Source: Parendozoicomonas sp. Alg238-R29
GTDB taxonomy: Bacteria; Pseudomonadota; Gammaproteobacteria; Pseudomonadales; Endozoicomonadaceae
Reading direction: 5' to 3'
DNA length: 64,000 bases
Assembly (NCBI RefSeq): GCF_947331445.1
Contig: NZ_CAMZOG010000010.1
Coordinates: 16,623 to 80,622, forward strand
The notes under the pieces: generated by a model
What the model saw: the letters and a program-made list of their open reading frames with translations, nothing else
Told to the model about the DNA's origin: nothing
The model's database searches: none
Made by a program: the position numbers and the translations under genes
Part shown: positions 52,760 through 63,927 of the stretch, in pieces
Position numbering within the stretch: position 1 is the first letter of the stretch
Layout: every line of letters starts with the position of its first letter

Positions 52760-55700
52760 ATGGCGAAACGGACAGACATCAAAAGCATTCTGATTCTTGG
52801 CGCTGGCCCTATTGTTATTGGGCAAGCTTGTGAATTTGACTACTCCGGTGCTCAAGCCTGTAAGGCTCTGCGGGAAGAGGGGTATCGAGTTGTTCTGGTG
52901 AACTCTAACCCGGCCACCATTATGACCGACCCGGTGATGGCAGATGCAACTTACATTGAGCCTATCCGCTGGGAAACTGTAGAAAAAATCATTGAAAAAG
53001 AGCGTCCCGATGCAGTGTTGCCGACTATGGGCGGTCAAACGGCGCTGAACTGTGCTCTCGATCTTGAAAGCCACGGTGTGCTTGAAAAGTACGGCGTTGA
53101 AATGATCGGTGCCAACGCTGAGACTATTGATAAAGCAGAAGACCGCAGTAAATTCGATGTGGCCATGAAGAATATTGGCCTTGAGTGTCCGCGCGCTGGT
53201 ATCGCTCATAATATGGAAGAAGCCTATGGCGTTCTCGCTATGGTTGGTTTCCCCTGTATTATCCGCCCTTCGTTTACCATGGGTGGAACCGGTGGTGGTA
53301 TCGCCTATAACAAGGATGAGTTCGAAGAGATCTGTACCCGCGGTCTTGACCTTTCCCCAACCAGTGAGTTGTTGATTGATGAATCATTGATTGGCTGGAA
53401 AGAGTATGAGATGGAAGTTGTTCGAGATAAAAACGACAACTGCATTATTGTCTGTGCCATCGAAAACTTTGATCCAATGGGTGTGCACACCGGTGATTCC
53501 ATTACCGTTGCACCAGCCCAGACTCTGACAGACAAAGAGTATCAAATTATGCGTAACGCCTCTCTGGCGGTATTGCGCGAAATTGGTGTGGAAACTGGTG
53601 GCTCCAACGTTCAGTTCGGTATTAATCCAGATGATGGCCGTATGGTTATTATCGAAATGAACCCGCGTGTATCTCGCTCCTCTGCTCTGGCTTCCAAGGC
53701 AACAGGTTTCCCCATTGCTAAAGTCGCTGCGAAGCTGGCTGTGGGTTATACGCTGGACGAGCTGCAGAATGATATTACTGGCGGTGTAACGCCGGCATCG
53801 TTTGAGCCGGCTATTGATTACGTCGTTACCAAAATTCCACGTTTTGCTTTTGAGAAGTTCCCTCAGGCTGATGCCCGCCTGACCACGCAGATGAAATCTG
53901 TGGGTGAGGTTATGGCCATTGGTCGTACTTTCCAGGAGTCCATGCATAAAGCTTTACGTGGCTTGGAAGTTGGCGTGGCGGGCTTTGATCCCGTTGTAGA
54001 TCTGAATGATCCGGGTGCTGAAAACCGTATTCGTGAAGAGTTAATAACTCCTGGGGCAGAACGTATTTGGTATCTGGCTGATGCTTTCCGTATCGGTTTG
54101 ACTCTGGTCGATATTTTCAAACTGACCAAGATCGACCCATGGTTTCTGGTTCAGATTGAAGATCTTCTCAATGATGAAGCAGATGTTGCTGCAAGCAAGC
54201 TGGAAGATCTGACATATGACATTTTGCGCAAGCTTAAGCGCAAGGGTTTCAGTGATACTCGTTTGGCAGAATTGCTGGGCATTAAAGAGGCTAAAGTTCG
54301 TGAGCACCGTTTAGGGTTAGGCCTGCGTCCGGTATTTAAGCGGGTTGATACCTGTGCTGCAGAATTCGCCTCTGATACAGCTTATATGTACTCCACCTAC
54401 GAGGAGGAGTGTGAAGCGGCTGCATCCGATCGTAAGAAGATTATGGTCATTGGCGGTGGCCCAAACCGTATTGGGCAGGGTATCGAGTTTGATTACTGCT
54501 GTGTTCATGCTGCTTTGGCAATGAGGGAAGATGGTTATGAAACCATCATGGTTAACTGTAACCCTGAAACTGTTTCAACGGATTATGACACTTCTGACCG
54601 TCTCTATTTTGAGCCGGTGACTCTGGAAGATGTTCTGGCAATTGTTGATGTTGAAAAGCCCGATGGTGTGATTGTTCAGTATGGCGGGCAGACTCCGCTG
54701 AAACTGGCTCTGGCGCTTGAAGCGGCGGGCACCAGAATTATCGGTACCAGCCCGGAGGCCATTGATATGGCTGAGGATCGTGAGCGTTTCCAGCAAATGA
54801 TCCAGAAGCTTGGTCTCAAGCAGCCTGCTAACGCAACAGTCAGAAGTCTTGAGCAGGCGGTTGAAGAAGCGAAAAATATCGGTTATCCACTGGTGGTTCG
54901 CCCATCTTATGTGCTTGGTGGCCGGGCGATGGAAATTGTCAGCACTGAGGCTGATCTGAATCGTTATATGAATGAAGCTGTACAGGTGTCTAATGACAGC
55001 CCTGTGCTGCTGGATTTCTACCTCACTCATGCTGTTGAGGTGGATGTAGATGCAATTTGTGATGGTAAAGATGTCGTTATCGGCGCCATTATGCAGCACA
55101 TTGAGCAGGCCGGTATTCACTCTGGTGACTCAGGTTGTTCACTGCCCCCTTATGATATCCCTGACGATATTCAGGATGTGATCCGCGATCAGGTTCGGGC
55201 TATGGCTCTGGAGCTTGGTGTGGTTGGTCTGATGAATGTGCAGATGGCGATTCAGGATGGCGAGATATATGTGATTGAGGTTAATCCTCGCGCGTCCAGA
55301 ACTGTACCGTTTGTCTCCAAGTGTATTGGTGTATCCCTCGCTAAAGTTGCAGCTCGGGTTATGGCTGGTGCAACCCTGCAGGAGCTTGGCTTTACCAGGG
55401 AAATTGTTCCAGAACAGGTTTACGTGAAGGAAGCTGTATTCCCGTTTAACAAGTTCCCTGGTGTGGATCCTATTCTTGGGCCGGAGATGAAATCTACTGG
55501 TGAGGTAATGGGGGTTGGTGATACTTTTCCAGAGGCTTACGCTAAAGCGCAACTGGCTGTGAAAATGCAGCTTCCGGAAAGTGGTACGGCTATCCTTAGT
55601 GTTCGGAACCGGGACAAGGAAGGGGTTGCTGAGCTGGCCAGGCTGTTGCAAAAAATCGGGTTTGATATTGTTGCAACCAGTGGTACAGCTCAAGCCTTGC

Positions 55701-55972
55701 GTAAAGCTGGTATTGAGGTTCCGGTTGTTAACAAGGTGAAGGAAGGACGCCCCCACCTTGTGGATAAGATTGTGAATGGCGAAATTGCATTAGTGGTTAA
55801 TACTACAGAGGGTCGTCAGGCGATAGCTGATTCCTTTACAATTCGTCGATCAGCGCTGACGAACAAAGTTCTCTATACCACGACCATGCCGTGTGCCATT
55901 GCAATTGCTCAGGCAATTGAATTTGGGCCGGAGAAGAGCGTCAGACGACTACAGGATCTACACGAAGGATAA
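52760..55972 (+). CDS. carB: Carbamoyl phosphate synthetase, large subunit
   Basis: Makes carbamoyl phosphate from ammonia, bicarbonate and two ATP. 1070 residues (family ~1073) from the ATG at 52760, giving [18 protein letters not shown]. Two homologous ATP-grasp halves: [20 protein letters not shown] in the first and [20 protein letters not shown] in the second; [12 protein letters not shown] and [32 protein letters not shown] and [20 protein letters not shown]. The C-terminal ~130 residues are the MGS-like allosteric domain ([20 protein letters not shown]). greA begins four bases after the stop, so both are co-transcribed. Confidence 0.98.
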   Translation: MAKRTDIKSILILGAGPIVIGQACEFDYSGAQACKALREEGYRVVLVNSNPATIMTDPVMADATYIEPIRWETVEKIIEKERPDAVLPTMGGQTALNCALDLESHGVLEKYGVEMIGANAETIDKAEDRSKFDVAMKNIGLECPRAGIAHNMEEAYGVLAMVGFPCIIRPSFTMGGTGGGIAYNKDEFEEICTRGLDLSPTSELLIDESLIGWKEYEMEVVRDKNDNCIIVCAIENFDPMGVHTGDSITVAPAQTLTDKEYQIMRNASLAVLREIGVETGGSNVQFGINPDDGRMVIIEMNPRVSRSSALASKATGFPIAKVAAKLAVGYTLDELQNDITGGVTPASFEPAIDYVVTKIPRFAFEKFPQADARLTTQMKSVGEVMAIGRTFQESMHKALRGLEVGVAGFDPVVDLNDPGAENRIREELITPGAERIWYLADAFRIGLTLVDIFKLTKIDPWFLVQIEDLLNDEADVAASKLEDLTYDILRKLKRKGFSDTRLAELLGIKEAKVREHRLGLGLRPVFKRVDTCAAEFASDTAYMYSTYEEECEAAASDRKKIMVIGGGPNRIGQGIEFDYCCVHAALAMREDGYETIMVNCNPETVSTDYDTSDRLYFEPVTLEDVLAIVDVEKPDGVIVQYGGQTPLKLALALEAAGTRIIGTSPEAIDMAEDRERFQQMIQKLGLKQPANATVRSLEQAVEEAKNIGYPLVVRPSYVLGGRAMEIVSTEADLNRYMNEAVQVSNDSPVLLDFYLTHAVEVDVDAICDGKDVVIGAIMQHIEQAGIHSGDSGCSLPPYDIPDDIQDVIRDQVRAMALELGVVGLMNVQMAIQDGEIYVIEVNPRASRTVPFVSKCIGVSLAKVAARVMAGATLQELGFTREIVPEQVYVKEAVFPFNKFPGVDPILGPEMKSTGEVMGVGDTFPEAYAKAQLAVKMQLPESGTAILSVRNRDKEGVAELARLLQKIGFDIVATSGTAQALRKAGIEVPVVNKVKEGRPHLVDKIVNGEIALVVNTTEGRQAIADSFTIRRSALTNKVLYTTTMPCAIAIAQAIEFGPEKSVRRLQDLHEG

Positions 55973-55976
55973 TTGC

Positions 55977-56453
55977 ATGCAACGCTACCCTATGACAGTG
56001 GAGGGAGAGAATGCTCTCCGCGAGGAGTTGCAGACTCGTAAAAGTAAGGATCGCCCCCGTATTGCAGCTGCAATTGCAGAAGCGCGGGAGCTTGGGGATC
56101 TGAAAGAAAACGCTGAATACCATGCAGCTCGTGAGCAGCAGGGTTTTAATGAGGGGCGGGTTCAGGAGTTGGAAGCCAAGCTTTCCAACGCTCAGGTGAT
56201 TGACGTTAATGAGATCGAAAATACCGGAAAGGTTATTTTTGGTGTGACCGTTACCCTGCTGAACTCTGATGATGATTCTCAGGTGACTTACAAGATTGTT
56301 GGGGAAGACGAGGCCTCCATTAAAGAAGGCAAGCTCTCAGTAACATCTCCTATTGCCCGCGCCCTGATCGGTAAGGAAGAAGGTGACGTTGTGGTGGTAA
56401 CAACACCAAGTGGTCAGATTGAGTACGAGATCGAGGAAGTGCAGCACATTTAA
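55977..56453 (+). CDS. greA: Transcription elongation factor GreA
   Basis: Rescues backtracked RNA polymerase by stimulating transcript cleavage. 158 residues: [19 protein letters not shown], the N-terminal coiled coil with the acidic tip [19 protein letters not shown] (Asp and Glu of the DLKENAEY loop), and the C-terminal FKBP-like domain with [19 protein letters not shown] at 55977 has GAAGGAT upstream. A strong terminator follows. Confidence 0.98.
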   Translation: MQRYPMTVEGENALREELQTRKSKDRPRIAAAIAEARELGDLKENAEYHAAREQQGFNEGRVQELEAKLSNAQVIDVNEIENTGKVIFGVTVTLLNSDDDSQVTYKIVGEDEASIKEGKLSVTSPIARALIGKEEGDVVVVTTPSGQIEYEIEEVQHI

Positions 56454-56465
56454 TTGTACTTCATG

Positions 56466-56499
56466 AAAAAAACGGCAGCCTTTTGGCTGCCGTTTTTTT
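56466..56499. terminator. Bidirectional terminator between greA and yhbY
   Basis: ACGGCAGCC / GGCTGCCGT stem with loop TTTT, flanked by an A run and a T run, between convergent genes. Confidence 0.95.
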
Positions 56500-56529
56500 G
56501 GGTCATCAACGTTCTGGTTTAAGTTTGGA

Positions 56530-56838
56530 TTAAAAAGGGCGCAGAAGGTTGGAGAGTTTAGGGTTGGGCTCTTTTGCCGGTTTCAGGATCAGTGCGATTT
56601 TGCCGATGGTCTGGATGGTTTCAGCACCGCAGGTTGTGCACAGTTCGTTAATCAGCTGCTTTTTAGCTTCACGATCGGTGATGGCAAACTTCACTTTGAT
56701 CAGTTCGTGATCGCCCAGTGCTCGCAGGGTTTCCTCAATAACGCCTTCAGTGATGCCGTTTTCGGAAACGATAACAACGGGCTTCAGCTTGTGCCCGATG
56801 GCACGCAGTTCCCGCTTTTTTTCGGCCTTCAGCGCCAT
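56530..56838 (-). CDS. yhbY: YhbY-family RNA-binding protein (CRM domain)
   Basis: 102 residues forming one CRS1-YhbY (CRM) domain, which associates with pre-50S ribosomal particles. LKAEKKRELRAIGHKLKPVV is the start, followed by SENGITEGVIEETLRALGDH, ELIKVKFAITDREAKKQLI and IQTIGKIALILKPAKEPNP; the GxxG-type loop is replaced by the family's HKLKPVV segment. Divergent from rlmE with 159 bp between, as in E. coli (yhbY beside rlmE-ftsH). Confidence 0.95.
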   Translation of the reverse strand: MALKAEKKRELRAIGHKLKPVVIVSENGITEGVIEETLRALGDHELIKVKFAITDREAKKQLINELCTTCGAETIQTIGKIALILKPAKEPNPKLSNLLRPF

Positions 56839-56997
56839 AGTGGATTCTCCTGAGATTTAGGAATGAGGGTAAGTAAAACAGGGGGCGCATTCTATAGGGA
56901 AGCGCAGGGGATGCAAGGAAATGCGGATTGGGGTAAGTCCTGCAATTCGCTAGAATGCAGGGTAATTTGCCAGTGATAGATTTGAGGGCGTAGTTTA

Positions 56998-57618
56998 GTG
57001 GCAAGATCAAAAAGCAGCGCAGGCTGGTTAAAAGAGCATTTTGACGATCAGTATGTTCAGCAGTCCCAGCAGGATGGATACCGATCCCGTGCCAGTTATA
57101 AGCTGCGTGAAATTGCTGAGAAGGATAAATTGTTTCGCCCAGGAATGACCGTTGTGGATCTTGGGGCTGCGCCAGGTGGGTGGACCCAGGTTGCTGGTGA
57201 AATGATCGGCGGTGATGGTCGGGTTGTGGCTTCTGATATTTTGCCCATGGATCCAATTGCTGATGTGGTGTTTGTGCAGGGCGATTTTACTGAGGACGTT
57301 GTTCTGGCAGAAATTCTGGAGGCTGTTGGGGCAGATCAGGTGGATTTGGTGATCTCTGATATGGCTCCCAATATGAGTGGCGTTAAAGCTGCGGATCAAC
57401 CCCGTGCAATGTATTTGGTGGAGTTGGCGTTGGACTTGGCGCGGCAGGTTCTCAAGCCGGGTGGCTCCTTTCTGGTAAAGATATTTCACGGGGAAGGCTT
57501 TGATGAGTATCTGAAGGATATGCGAACCAGTTTCGGGTCGGTTGCAACCCGTAAGCCCGGTGCTTCCAGAGCTCGCTCAAGAGAGACTTACCTGTTAGGA
57601 AGACAGTTCAAAGGCTAA
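56998..57618 (+). CDS. rlmE: 23S rRNA (uridine-2'-O-)-methyltransferase RlmE
   Basis: Methylates the ribose of U2552 in the 23S rRNA A loop. 206 residues with the RrmJ/FtsJ fold: [19 protein letters not shown] with the first catalytic Lys, [20 protein letters not shown] (SAM binding), [20 protein letters not shown] with catalytic Asp, and [19 protein letters not shown] with the second Lys. The start is a GTG. ftsH follows, the classic heat-shock pair; a 324-bp gap separates them here. Confidence 0.97.
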   Translation: MARSKSSAGWLKEHFDDQYVQQSQQDGYRSRASYKLREIAEKDKLFRPGMTVVDLGAAPGGWTQVAGEMIGGDGRVVASDILPMDPIADVVFVQGDFTEDVVLAEILEAVGADQVDLVISDMAPNMSGVKAADQPRAMYLVELALDLARQVLKPGGSFLVKIFHGEGFDEYLKDMRTSFGSVATRKPGASRARSRETYLLGRQFKG

Positions 57619-57942
57619 GGTCAAATGATGGGCTGAATTATGTAAATTTTTGTGTTTTTTAATTGGTCAGGGTTGTAAACACAAATACTGCCCCCAAGAA
57701 GTAACCAAGTCTTTGTGTAGGGTATTTATCTCTGCGCAGGGTTCATAGATTTAGGTAATAGGTTGGATAGTGAGAGTCTGGCTTTGAATGCTGTTTCTGC
57801 TTTCCAATCTGTAGTAATGTTGGAAGTGTGACATCGCATTTTGCGGTGTCCTCCTCCTCAGCTAAAGACGCTCTGGCATTTTCGCCTGATACAGAGCCAA
57901 AAGTTATCAGCCGTACCGAATGCGCTCGGTGAGGGTACACAT
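57619..57942. other. Leader region of ftsH
   Basis: 324 bases without a gene. A stem GACATCGC / GCGGTGTC (one wobble pair) occurs around 57831-57850 without a T run. I found no certain promoter and no sigma-32 site. Confidence 0.4.
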
Positions 57943-59925
57943 TTGAATGACATGGCAAAAAATCTGATTCTCTGGGTGATAATAGCCCTCGTGTTGTTGA
58001 CGGTTTTTAAAAACTTCGATGGCATGCAATCTTCTACCCAGAAGGTCAATTACTCCGACTTTGTGACGCAGGTAGATAACAGCCAGGTCAGTCGCGTACT
58101 GATTGACGGTTATACTCTGACCGGCACTTATACCAATAATGAACGCTTTGAGGTCAACCTGCCCCCGACTGTTCGGGATGACAAGCTGATGGATGAAATG
58201 CTCCGCAGCGGTGTTCAGGTTGAAGCCAAGCCTATTGAGAAGCAGAGCATCTGGTCCCAGTTGCTGGTAGCCAGCTTCCCGATTCTGGTCATCATTGCAG
58301 TTTTCATGTTTTTTATGCGCCAGATGCAGGGCGGTGGTGGCGGCAAAGGCGGCCCCATGAGCTTTGGTAAGAGTAAGGCGCGCCTTTTATCTGAAGACCA
58401 AATTAAAACAACTTTCTCTGATGTTGCTGGTGTGGATGAGGCTAAAGAAGACGTACAGGAATTGGTGGACTTCCTGAAGGATCCCAGCAAGTTCCAGCGT
58501 CTTGGTGGTCGTATCCCTCGCGGCGTATTGATGGTTGGTTCTCCCGGTACCGGTAAAACTCTGCTGGCAAAAGCTATAGCCGGTGAAGCCAAGGTTCCAT
58601 TCTTTACTATTTCCGGTTCCGACTTTGTTGAAATGTTCGTAGGCGTGGGTGCATCCCGTGTCCGTGACATGTTTGAACAGGCTAAGAAGCAAGCTCCCTG
58701 CATTATCTTTATCGACGAAATTGATGCAGTGGGTCGCCATCGTGGTGCTGGCATGGGTGGTGGTCACGATGAGCGTGAGCAGACTCTGAACCAATTGCTG
58801 GTTGAAATGGACGGTTTTGAAGCAAACGACGGCATCATTGTAATTGCTGCAACTAACCGCCCGGACGTGCTTGACCCAGCGCTGCTGCGTCCAGGACGTT
58901 TCGACCGTCAGGTTGTGGTGCCTCTGCCAGATATTCGTGGTCGTGAACAGATTCTTAAAGTTCACATGCGTAAGGTTCCTTGCGGTGATGATGTTGTTGC
59001 CAGCGTAATTGCTCGTGGTACACCTGGTTTCTCTGGTGCTGATCTGGCGAATCTGGTCAACGAAGCAGCGCTGTTTGCAGCTCGTGCAGACAAGCGCACT
59101 GTTGGCAAGCTTGAGTTTGATCAGGCCAAAGATAAAATCATGATGGGCGCAGAGCGTAAGTCTATGGTGATGAGTGAGAAAGATAAGGAAATGACTGCTT
59201 ATCATGAGGCGGGTCATGCCATTGTCGGTCGCCTGATGCCTGAACATGATCCGGTATACAAGGTTTCCATTATTCCTCGTGGTCGTGCACTGGGTGTCAC
59301 CATGTACCTGCCAGAGGAAGATAAGGTTAGCTATAGTCGTCGTTACCTGATTGGGCGTGTAGCTTCCATGTATGGTGGCCGAATTGCCGAAGAGATGTTT
59401 TATGGCAAGGATGGTGTGTCAACCGGGGCGTCTAACGATATTCAACAGGCCACCCAGATGGCTCGCAATATGGTGACTAAGTGGGGCTTGTCTGAAAAGC
59501 TGGGTCCGTTGCTATTTGGTGAGGAAGAGGGTGAGGTGTTCCTGGGTAAGAGTCAGGCTTCTCATCATCAGGGTGTGAGTGGTGAAACGGCGAAGCTGAT
59601 TGATCAAGAAGTGAAATCACTTATCGACAGCTGTTATGCGACGGCAGAGACGCTGCTGCATGAGAACAGGGATAAGATGGAGTTGATGAAAGATGCGCTC
59701 ATGGAATATGAGACCATCGATGCTCCACAGATCGACGATATTATGGAAGGTCGCAAGCCTCGTCCTCCAAAAGATTGGGATAAGGATGATAGTGCTTCCG
59801 GTGGTGCGCAGGCCAAGGCTGAAGAGTCTGAACCTAAGAGTGATGCGCCACCTGCTGATGATATAGATGACAATGCCCCGGATGAAGGTGATAAGCCAGT
59901 TGGTGGCCCTGCCGGTCAGCATTAA
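57943..59925 (+). CDS. ftsH: ATP-dependent zinc metalloprotease FtsH
   Basis: A membrane-anchored AAA+ protease that degrades RpoH, LpxC and misassembled membrane proteins. 660 residues from a TTG preceded by GAGGG seven bases upstream (the ATG three codons later is an alternative). It has two membrane segments ([15 protein letters not shown] near the start; [19 protein letters not shown] at ~107-125), Walker A GSPGTGKT (~199-206), Walker [20 protein letters not shown], the [23 protein letters not shown] and the zinc site [17 protein letters not shown] (HEAGH ~422). The C-terminus carries an acidic, Ser/Ala/Asp-rich tail longer than that of E. coli FtsH (644 residues). Confidence 0.98.
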   Translation: MNDMAKNLILWVIIALVLLTVFKNFDGMQSSTQKVNYSDFVTQVDNSQVSRVLIDGYTLTGTYTNNERFEVNLPPTVRDDKLMDEMLRSGVQVEAKPIEKQSIWSQLLVASFPILVIIAVFMFFMRQMQGGGGGKGGPMSFGKSKARLLSEDQIKTTFSDVAGVDEAKEDVQELVDFLKDPSKFQRLGGRIPRGVLMVGSPGTGKTLLAKAIAGEAKVPFFTISGSDFVEMFVGVGASRVRDMFEQAKKQAPCIIFIDEIDAVGRHRGAGMGGGHDEREQTLNQLLVEMDGFEANDGIIVIAATNRPDVLDPALLRPGRFDRQVVVPLPDIRGREQILKVHMRKVPCGDDVVASVIARGTPGFSGADLANLVNEAALFAARADKRTVGKLEFDQAKDKIMMGAERKSMVMSEKDKEMTAYHEAGHAIVGRLMPEHDPVYKVSIIPRGRALGVTMYLPEEDKVSYSRRYLIGRVASMYGGRIAEEMFYGKDGVSTGASNDIQQATQMARNMVTKWGLSEKLGPLLFGEEEGEVFLGKSQASHHQGVSGETAKLIDQEVKSLIDSCYATAETLLHENRDKMELMKDALMEYETIDAPQIDDIMEGRKPRPPKDWDKDDSASGGAQAKAEESEPKSDAPPADDIDDNAPDEGDKPVGGPAGQH

Positions 59926-59936
59926 GCAAAAATAGA

Positions 59937-59970
59937 AACACAAAAAGGAGCTTCGGCTCCTTTTTGTGTT
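59937..59970 (+). terminator. Rho-independent terminator of ftsH
   Basis: AACACAAAAAGGAGC / GCTCCTTTTTGTGTT stem with a TTCG tetraloop, followed by further T. Confidence 0.93.
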
Positions 59971-60089
59971 TTTGAAGAAGATAATTCTCGCCTATATTTT
60001 CGTTCTTTTACGCAGGTGCTATTCGTGGTTCCGGGTTTTATGCGTATACTTCTCGGCTATTTTCACCTATGGATCAGTAGTTTCGAGCT

Positions 60090-60932
60090 ATGCAGACATC
60101 TCTCGACTGTGCAGGGCGAATTCTTGATATAACCCGCCCCAGTGTTATGGGGGTTCTTAATGTGACACCGGATTCGTTTTCGGATGGTGGGCGCTACACG
60201 ACTCTAAATAAGGCGCTTGAGCATGCCAGAGAGATGATCTCTCAGGGGGCGGGGATTATTGATGTTGGTGGTGAATCTACCCGCCCTAATGCCCAGCTGG
60301 TTTCTGAGAACGAAGAAATTGACCGTGTTGTTCCGGTCATTGAGGCTCTATCGGTAGAGTCAGATGTGATCGTTTCTATTGATACAAGCTCTGCCCGGGT
60401 TATGAAGGCAGCAGTACAGGCTGGTGCGGGCATTATTAACGATGTTCGTGCGCTAAGCCGGCCTGGTGCGTTAGAGGCGGCAGTTGAATGTGGTGTGCCA
60501 GTTGTTTTAATGCATTCACTGGTGGAGCAGCCTGTGCAGGGGTTTGTGCCAGAGTACAATGATGTCATGGAATCGGTTGTTGAGTATCTGGTCGAGCGGG
60601 TTAAAGTCTGCGAGCTGGCAGGTATCGCAAAAGAAAAAATTATTCTTGATCCGGGCTTTGGTGGCGGAATGTTTGGTAAAACGCCGGCCTATGATCTTGC
60701 GCTGGTGAAAAGATTTGCGGAGCTGCATAGTTTGGGGATGCCTGTACTGGCAGGTGTTTCAAGAAAATCTTTTATTGGCTCTGTATTGGGTAATGGGGCA
60801 GATGAGCGTCTTGCAGGAAGTCTTGCGGTTGCTCTGATGTTGGCGCAGGCTGGCGCGCAGATTGTCCGTGTTCATGATGTAAAGGAAACGGTTGATATGC
60901 TGGCTATGTTAGAGGCTGTGGCTGCAGCCTGA
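60090..60932 (+). CDS. folP: Dihydropteroate synthase
   Basis: Condenses p-aminobenzoate with hydroxymethyl-dihydropterin pyrophosphate in folate synthesis; the target of sulfonamides. 280 residues: VMGVLNVTPDSFSDGGRYTT (pABA loop 1), IIDVGGESTRPNAQLV (loop 2), VSIDTSSARVMKAAVQAG, IINDVRALSRPGALEAA, ILDPGFGGGMFGKTPAYDL and VLAGVSRKSFIGSVLG with the Lys/Arg residues of the pterin and pyrophosphate sites. glmM follows 59 bp downstream, as in most gammaproteobacteria. Confidence 0.97.
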   Translation: MQTSLDCAGRILDITRPSVMGVLNVTPDSFSDGGRYTTLNKALEHAREMISQGAGIIDVGGESTRPNAQLVSENEEIDRVVPVIEALSVESDVIVSIDTSSARVMKAAVQAGAGIINDVRALSRPGALEAAVECGVPVVLMHSLVEQPVQGFVPEYNDVMESVVEYLVERVKVCELAGIAKEKIILDPGFGGGMFGKTPAYDLALVKRFAELHSLGMPVLAGVSRKSFIGSVLGNGADERLAGSLAVALMLAQAGAQIVRVHDVKETVDMLAMLEAVAAA

Positions 60933-60991
60933 CTGTATTTATGCAGCTATTCCCGAAGTGAGGGTGTGGCGGTGGCAAGGAAAGGAAAGTT

Positions 60992-62329
60992 ATGAGTCGC
61001 AAGTATTTCGGAACGGATGGTGTACGGGGGCGGGTTGGTCAGTTCCCTATTACACCGGAATTTGTCCTGAAGCTTGGCTGGGCGGCCGGTAAGGTCTTTG
61101 CTGGTCATGGTGCGAACCGGGTATTGATCGGTAAAGATACGCGTTTGTCTGGCTATATGTTTGAGTCAGCGCTGGAGGCTGGCCTGTCTGCAGCGGGTGT
61201 TGATGCCTGGCTGCTTGGGCCTATGCCAACTCCGGCGATTGCATACCTGACCCGTACCTTTAATGCTAATGCCGGTATTGTGATCAGTGCTTCTCACAAT
61301 CCTTACTATGACAACGGCATTAAGTTCTTCTCTTCTCAGGGTACTAAACTGCCAGATGCTGTAGAGCTGGCTATTGAAGAGATGCTTGATCAGGAAATGG
61401 AAGTTGCTGATCCGGCAGATTTTGGTCGTGCCAAGCGTGTTGAGGATGCGGCTGGCCGTTACATTGAGTACTGCAAAGCAACTGTTCGTCCTCACCTTGA
61501 CCTGTCTGGTCTGCATATTGTTATTGATGCTGCCCACGGTGCAACCTATCACGTGGGGCCAGATGTATTTCGTGAGATGGGCGCGAAGGTTGATGCTATA
61601 GGTGTCAGTCCAGACGGCCTGAATATTAACAAGGGTGTTGGTTCTACTCATCTTGATGCTCTGAAAGAAGCTGTTGCTGAAAAACATGCCCATCTTGGTA
61701 TTGCCTTTGATGGTGATGGTGATCGAGTGCTGATGGTGGATCACACTGGTCGTGAGATTGATGGTGATGAATTGCTGTGCGTTATTGCTCGTTACCGTCA
61801 CTCACAGGGAGAGTTGGCGGGCGGTGTTGTTGGAACTGTGATGTCAAATCTTGGTCTGGAAAAGGCTATGGAAGGTACGGGTATACCATTTGTTCGCGCT
61901 AAAGTGGGCGATCGCTACGTTAACGAACAGTTACTGGCTAAAGGTTGGCAGCTAGGCGGAGAGTCTTCCGGTCACTTGATCTGTCGCCATGTTTCCACGA
62001 CTGGAGATGGTATTGTTGCTGCCCTGCAAGTGTTGCGGGTAATGGTGGGAACTGGCCGCAGTCTGGCTGATCTCTGCGGTGATATGGTGAAGTACCCTCA
62101 GACCATGATTAATGTTCGCATGGCTGAACGTATGAATCCAGAAGCTAATGAGGCGATTACCGATGCTATTACCCAAACCGAAAATGATATGGCTGGTCGT
62201 GGTCGGGTACTGTTGCGCACATCCGGTACCGAACCTGTGATCAGGGTTATGATTGAGGGTGATGATGCCGATGAAGTCTCCCAGCGCTGCCGTGCTCTTG
62301 CAGATGTTGTAGAGGCTGAGTTGGGCTAA
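60992..62329 (+). CDS. glmM: Phosphoglucosamine mutase
   Basis: Converts glucosamine-6-P to glucosamine-1-P for UDP-GlcNAc synthesis. 445 residues: [18 protein letters not shown] at the N-terminus, the phosphoserine loop [17 protein letters not shown] (Ser101), the metal loop [14 protein letters not shown], the sugar loop [10 protein letters not shown] (GlmM type) and the phosphate loop [16 protein letters not shown]. It supplies peptidoglycan and LPS precursors. ATG preceded by GGAAAGGAAAG. Confidence 0.98.
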   Translation: MSRKYFGTDGVRGRVGQFPITPEFVLKLGWAAGKVFAGHGANRVLIGKDTRLSGYMFESALEAGLSAAGVDAWLLGPMPTPAIAYLTRTFNANAGIVISASHNPYYDNGIKFFSSQGTKLPDAVELAIEEMLDQEMEVADPADFGRAKRVEDAAGRYIEYCKATVRPHLDLSGLHIVIDAAHGATYHVGPDVFREMGAKVDAIGVSPDGLNINKGVGSTHLDALKEAVAEKHAHLGIAFDGDGDRVLMVDHTGREIDGDELLCVIARYRHSQGELAGGVVGTVMSNLGLEKAMEGTGIPFVRAKVGDRYVNEQLLAKGWQLGGESSGHLICRHVSTTGDGIVAALQVLRVMVGTGRSLADLCGDMVKYPQTMINVRMAERMNPEANEAITDAITQTENDMAGRGRVLLRTSGTEPVIRVMIEGDDADEVSQRCRALADVVEAELG

Positions 62330-62355
62330 CCAACCTCCCTTTCTCCCAATTCTTC

Positions 62356-62385
62356 TGTGCGATCGCGGGTGTGGTCGCACATTTT
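62356..62385 (+). terminator. Hairpin between glmM and tpiA
   Basis: TGTGCGA / TCGCACA stem (62356-62362 with 62375-62381), followed by TTTTGG. A moderate terminator or attenuator. Confidence 0.6.
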
Positions 62386-62457
62386 GGTTGTATGCCCCAT
62401 TGTCAGGGGTGTTGACCATACGCTAACATTCCGTCCCTTCTCATAATGAGGTTCTGT

Positions 62458-63228
62458 ATGCGTAAGCCGCTTGTTGCCGGTAACTGGAAAATGAATGGAT
62501 CCCGTGAGTCAGTGTCGGCGCTGTTGAATGGGTTAAACTCCGGAATTGCCCAGACTGGTGGAGAAGAGCTGACAGGTAAGGTTGATATCGCTGTATTTCC
62601 TCCTTCTATCTATGTTCAGCAGGTGGCAGATGTGCTGGCCTCGTCCACCATCTCCTGGGGGTTGCAGAATATCTGCGCCGAGGAAAAAGGAGCTTTTACC
62701 GGTGAGGTTTCTGTGTCTATGGCGCAGGATTTTTCCTGTACTATGGTTCTTGCTGGTCACTCCGAGCGTCGTTCCCTTTTTGGGGAGGTTGATGCTGATG
62801 TTGCAGTCAAGGTTGAGCGTGCGGGTAAGGCCGGCCTTATTCCTGTATTGTGTGTTGGTGAAACGCTGGAAGAGCGTGAAGCTGATAAAACTATGGAAGT
62901 TGTATCCCGGCAGGTAAAAGCTGTTCTCAATCATGTGGATGCGGCAGCTCTGGAAAAGCTGGTTATTGCCTATGAGCCTGTATGGGCGATTGGTACTGGC
63001 CTGACAGCAACTCCCGAGCAGGCTCAGGAGGTACACGCTTCTATCCGTCAATTGCTGGTTGAGCATGATGCAGATATGGCAACTCGTACCCGGATTCTAT
63101 ATGGTGGCAGCGTAAAAGGTTCAAATGCGGCAGAAATTTTTGCCGGGCCGGACGTTGATGGTGGCCTTGTGGGTGGTGCGTCTTTGAGCGTACAGGACTT
63201 TCTCTCTATCTGTCGTGCTGCGGATTAA
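62458..63228 (+). CDS. tpiA: Triose-phosphate isomerase
   Basis: Interconverts dihydroxyacetone phosphate and glyceraldehyde-3-P. 256 residues from the ATG at 62458 (GAGG six bases upstream): VAGNWKMNGSRES with catalytic Lys, MVLAGHSERRSLFGE with catalytic His, VIAYEPVWAIGTGLTATPEQ with catalytic Glu and the mobile loop 6, and ILYGGSVKGSNAAEIF. The gene is followed at once by secG, which starts 3 bp after the stop. Confidence 0.98.
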   Translation: MRKPLVAGNWKMNGSRESVSALLNGLNSGIAQTGGEELTGKVDIAVFPPSIYVQQVADVLASSTISWGLQNICAEEKGAFTGEVSVSMAQDFSCTMVLAGHSERRSLFGEVDADVAVKVERAGKAGLIPVLCVGETLEEREADKTMEVVSRQVKAVLNHVDAAALEKLVIAYEPVWAIGTGLTATPEQAQEVHASIRQLLVEHDADMATRTRILYGGSVKGSNAAEIFAGPDVDGGLVGGASLSVQDFLSICRAAD

Positions 63229-63231
63229 AGA

Positions 63232-63654
63232 ATGGAAACAGTAATTCTAATTGTTCATGTTTTAGTGGCTTTGGGCCTGATTGGCCTGGTTATGTTGCAA
63301 CAGGGTAAGGGGGCGGACACTGGTGCGTCTTTTGGTTCTGGTGCGTCTCAGACTGTTTTTGGCAGCTCTGGCTCTGGTAACTTCCTGTCTCGCTCCACAG
63401 CTATTCTGGCGACTGTGTTCTTTGTAACCAGTATTGCTCTGGCTATGGTAGCTAAAGATAAGGCTGAAGTACTGTCTGATGGTGGTGTTCTGGGATTGCC
63501 TGCGGCTACTCAGGAGGTTTCTGTACCTGTTGAACGGGAGGTTCCGACTGCTTCTTCTGATGTTCCGGAAGTTGGTGATTTTACAGTAGATTCTTCTGAA
63601 ACTCCTGTGGTAGACTCTGCCGCGTCTTCTGAGGGAGGTGCTCCAAAAGAGTAG
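63232..63654 (+). CDS. secG: Preprotein translocase subunit SecG
   Basis: A small subunit of the SecYEG channel. 140 residues with two membrane segments: VILIVHVLVALGLIGLVMLQ (4-23) and ILATVFFVTSIALAMVA (~58-74), joined by the conserved QGKGADTGASFGSGASQTVF / GSSGSGNFLSR loop. The Ser/Val/Glu-rich tail (~80-140) is longer than in E. coli SecG (110 residues). A tRNA-Leu gene follows, the standard tpiA/secG-leuU-metY order. Confidence 0.96.
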   Translation: METVILIVHVLVALGLIGLVMLQQGKGADTGASFGSGASQTVFGSSGSGNFLSRSTAILATVFFVTSIALAMVAKDKAEVLSDGGVLGLPAATQEVSVPVEREVPTASSDVPEVGDFTVDSSETPVVDSAASSEGGAPKE

Positions 63655-63745
63655 ATGCTGACGATGATGGCAGGGCTAGATGGCTGTCATTTAGAAATTG
63701 TTAGTGGAAGCTGGTGAGTAGTTCAAAGAAGAAGCAGTATTTGAA

Positions 63746-63831
63746 GCCGAAGTGGTGGAATTGGTAGACACGCCATCTTGAGGGGGTGGTGTCCTATGGA
63801 CGTGCGGGTTCAAGTCCCGCCTTCGGCACCA
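63746..63831 (+). tRNA. tRNA-Leu (anticodon GAG)
   Basis: 86 nt with encoded CCA. Acceptor stem GCCGAAG / CTTCGGC; D arm with GGAATTGGTAGACAC; anticodon stem CCATC / GGTGG around the loop TTGAGGG (anticodon GAG); long class II variable arm; T arm CGGGTTCAAGTCCCG. This corresponds to E. coli leuU downstream of secG. Confidence 0.96.
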
Positions 63832-63927
63832 GTTTTCAATAGGGTTCAGTGCGTGGGCTCTAAGTTGCTGAAGTGTGAATGAGTTGTTCGATTTGCAAGT
63901 TTTAGTGACAGAATTTTAAAGTTTTGG

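Noticed and set aside
57619..57942. Sigma-32 promoter for ftsH
   Set aside because: CCCCCAAG near 57690 resembles a -10 box but no CTTGAA lies at the right distance.
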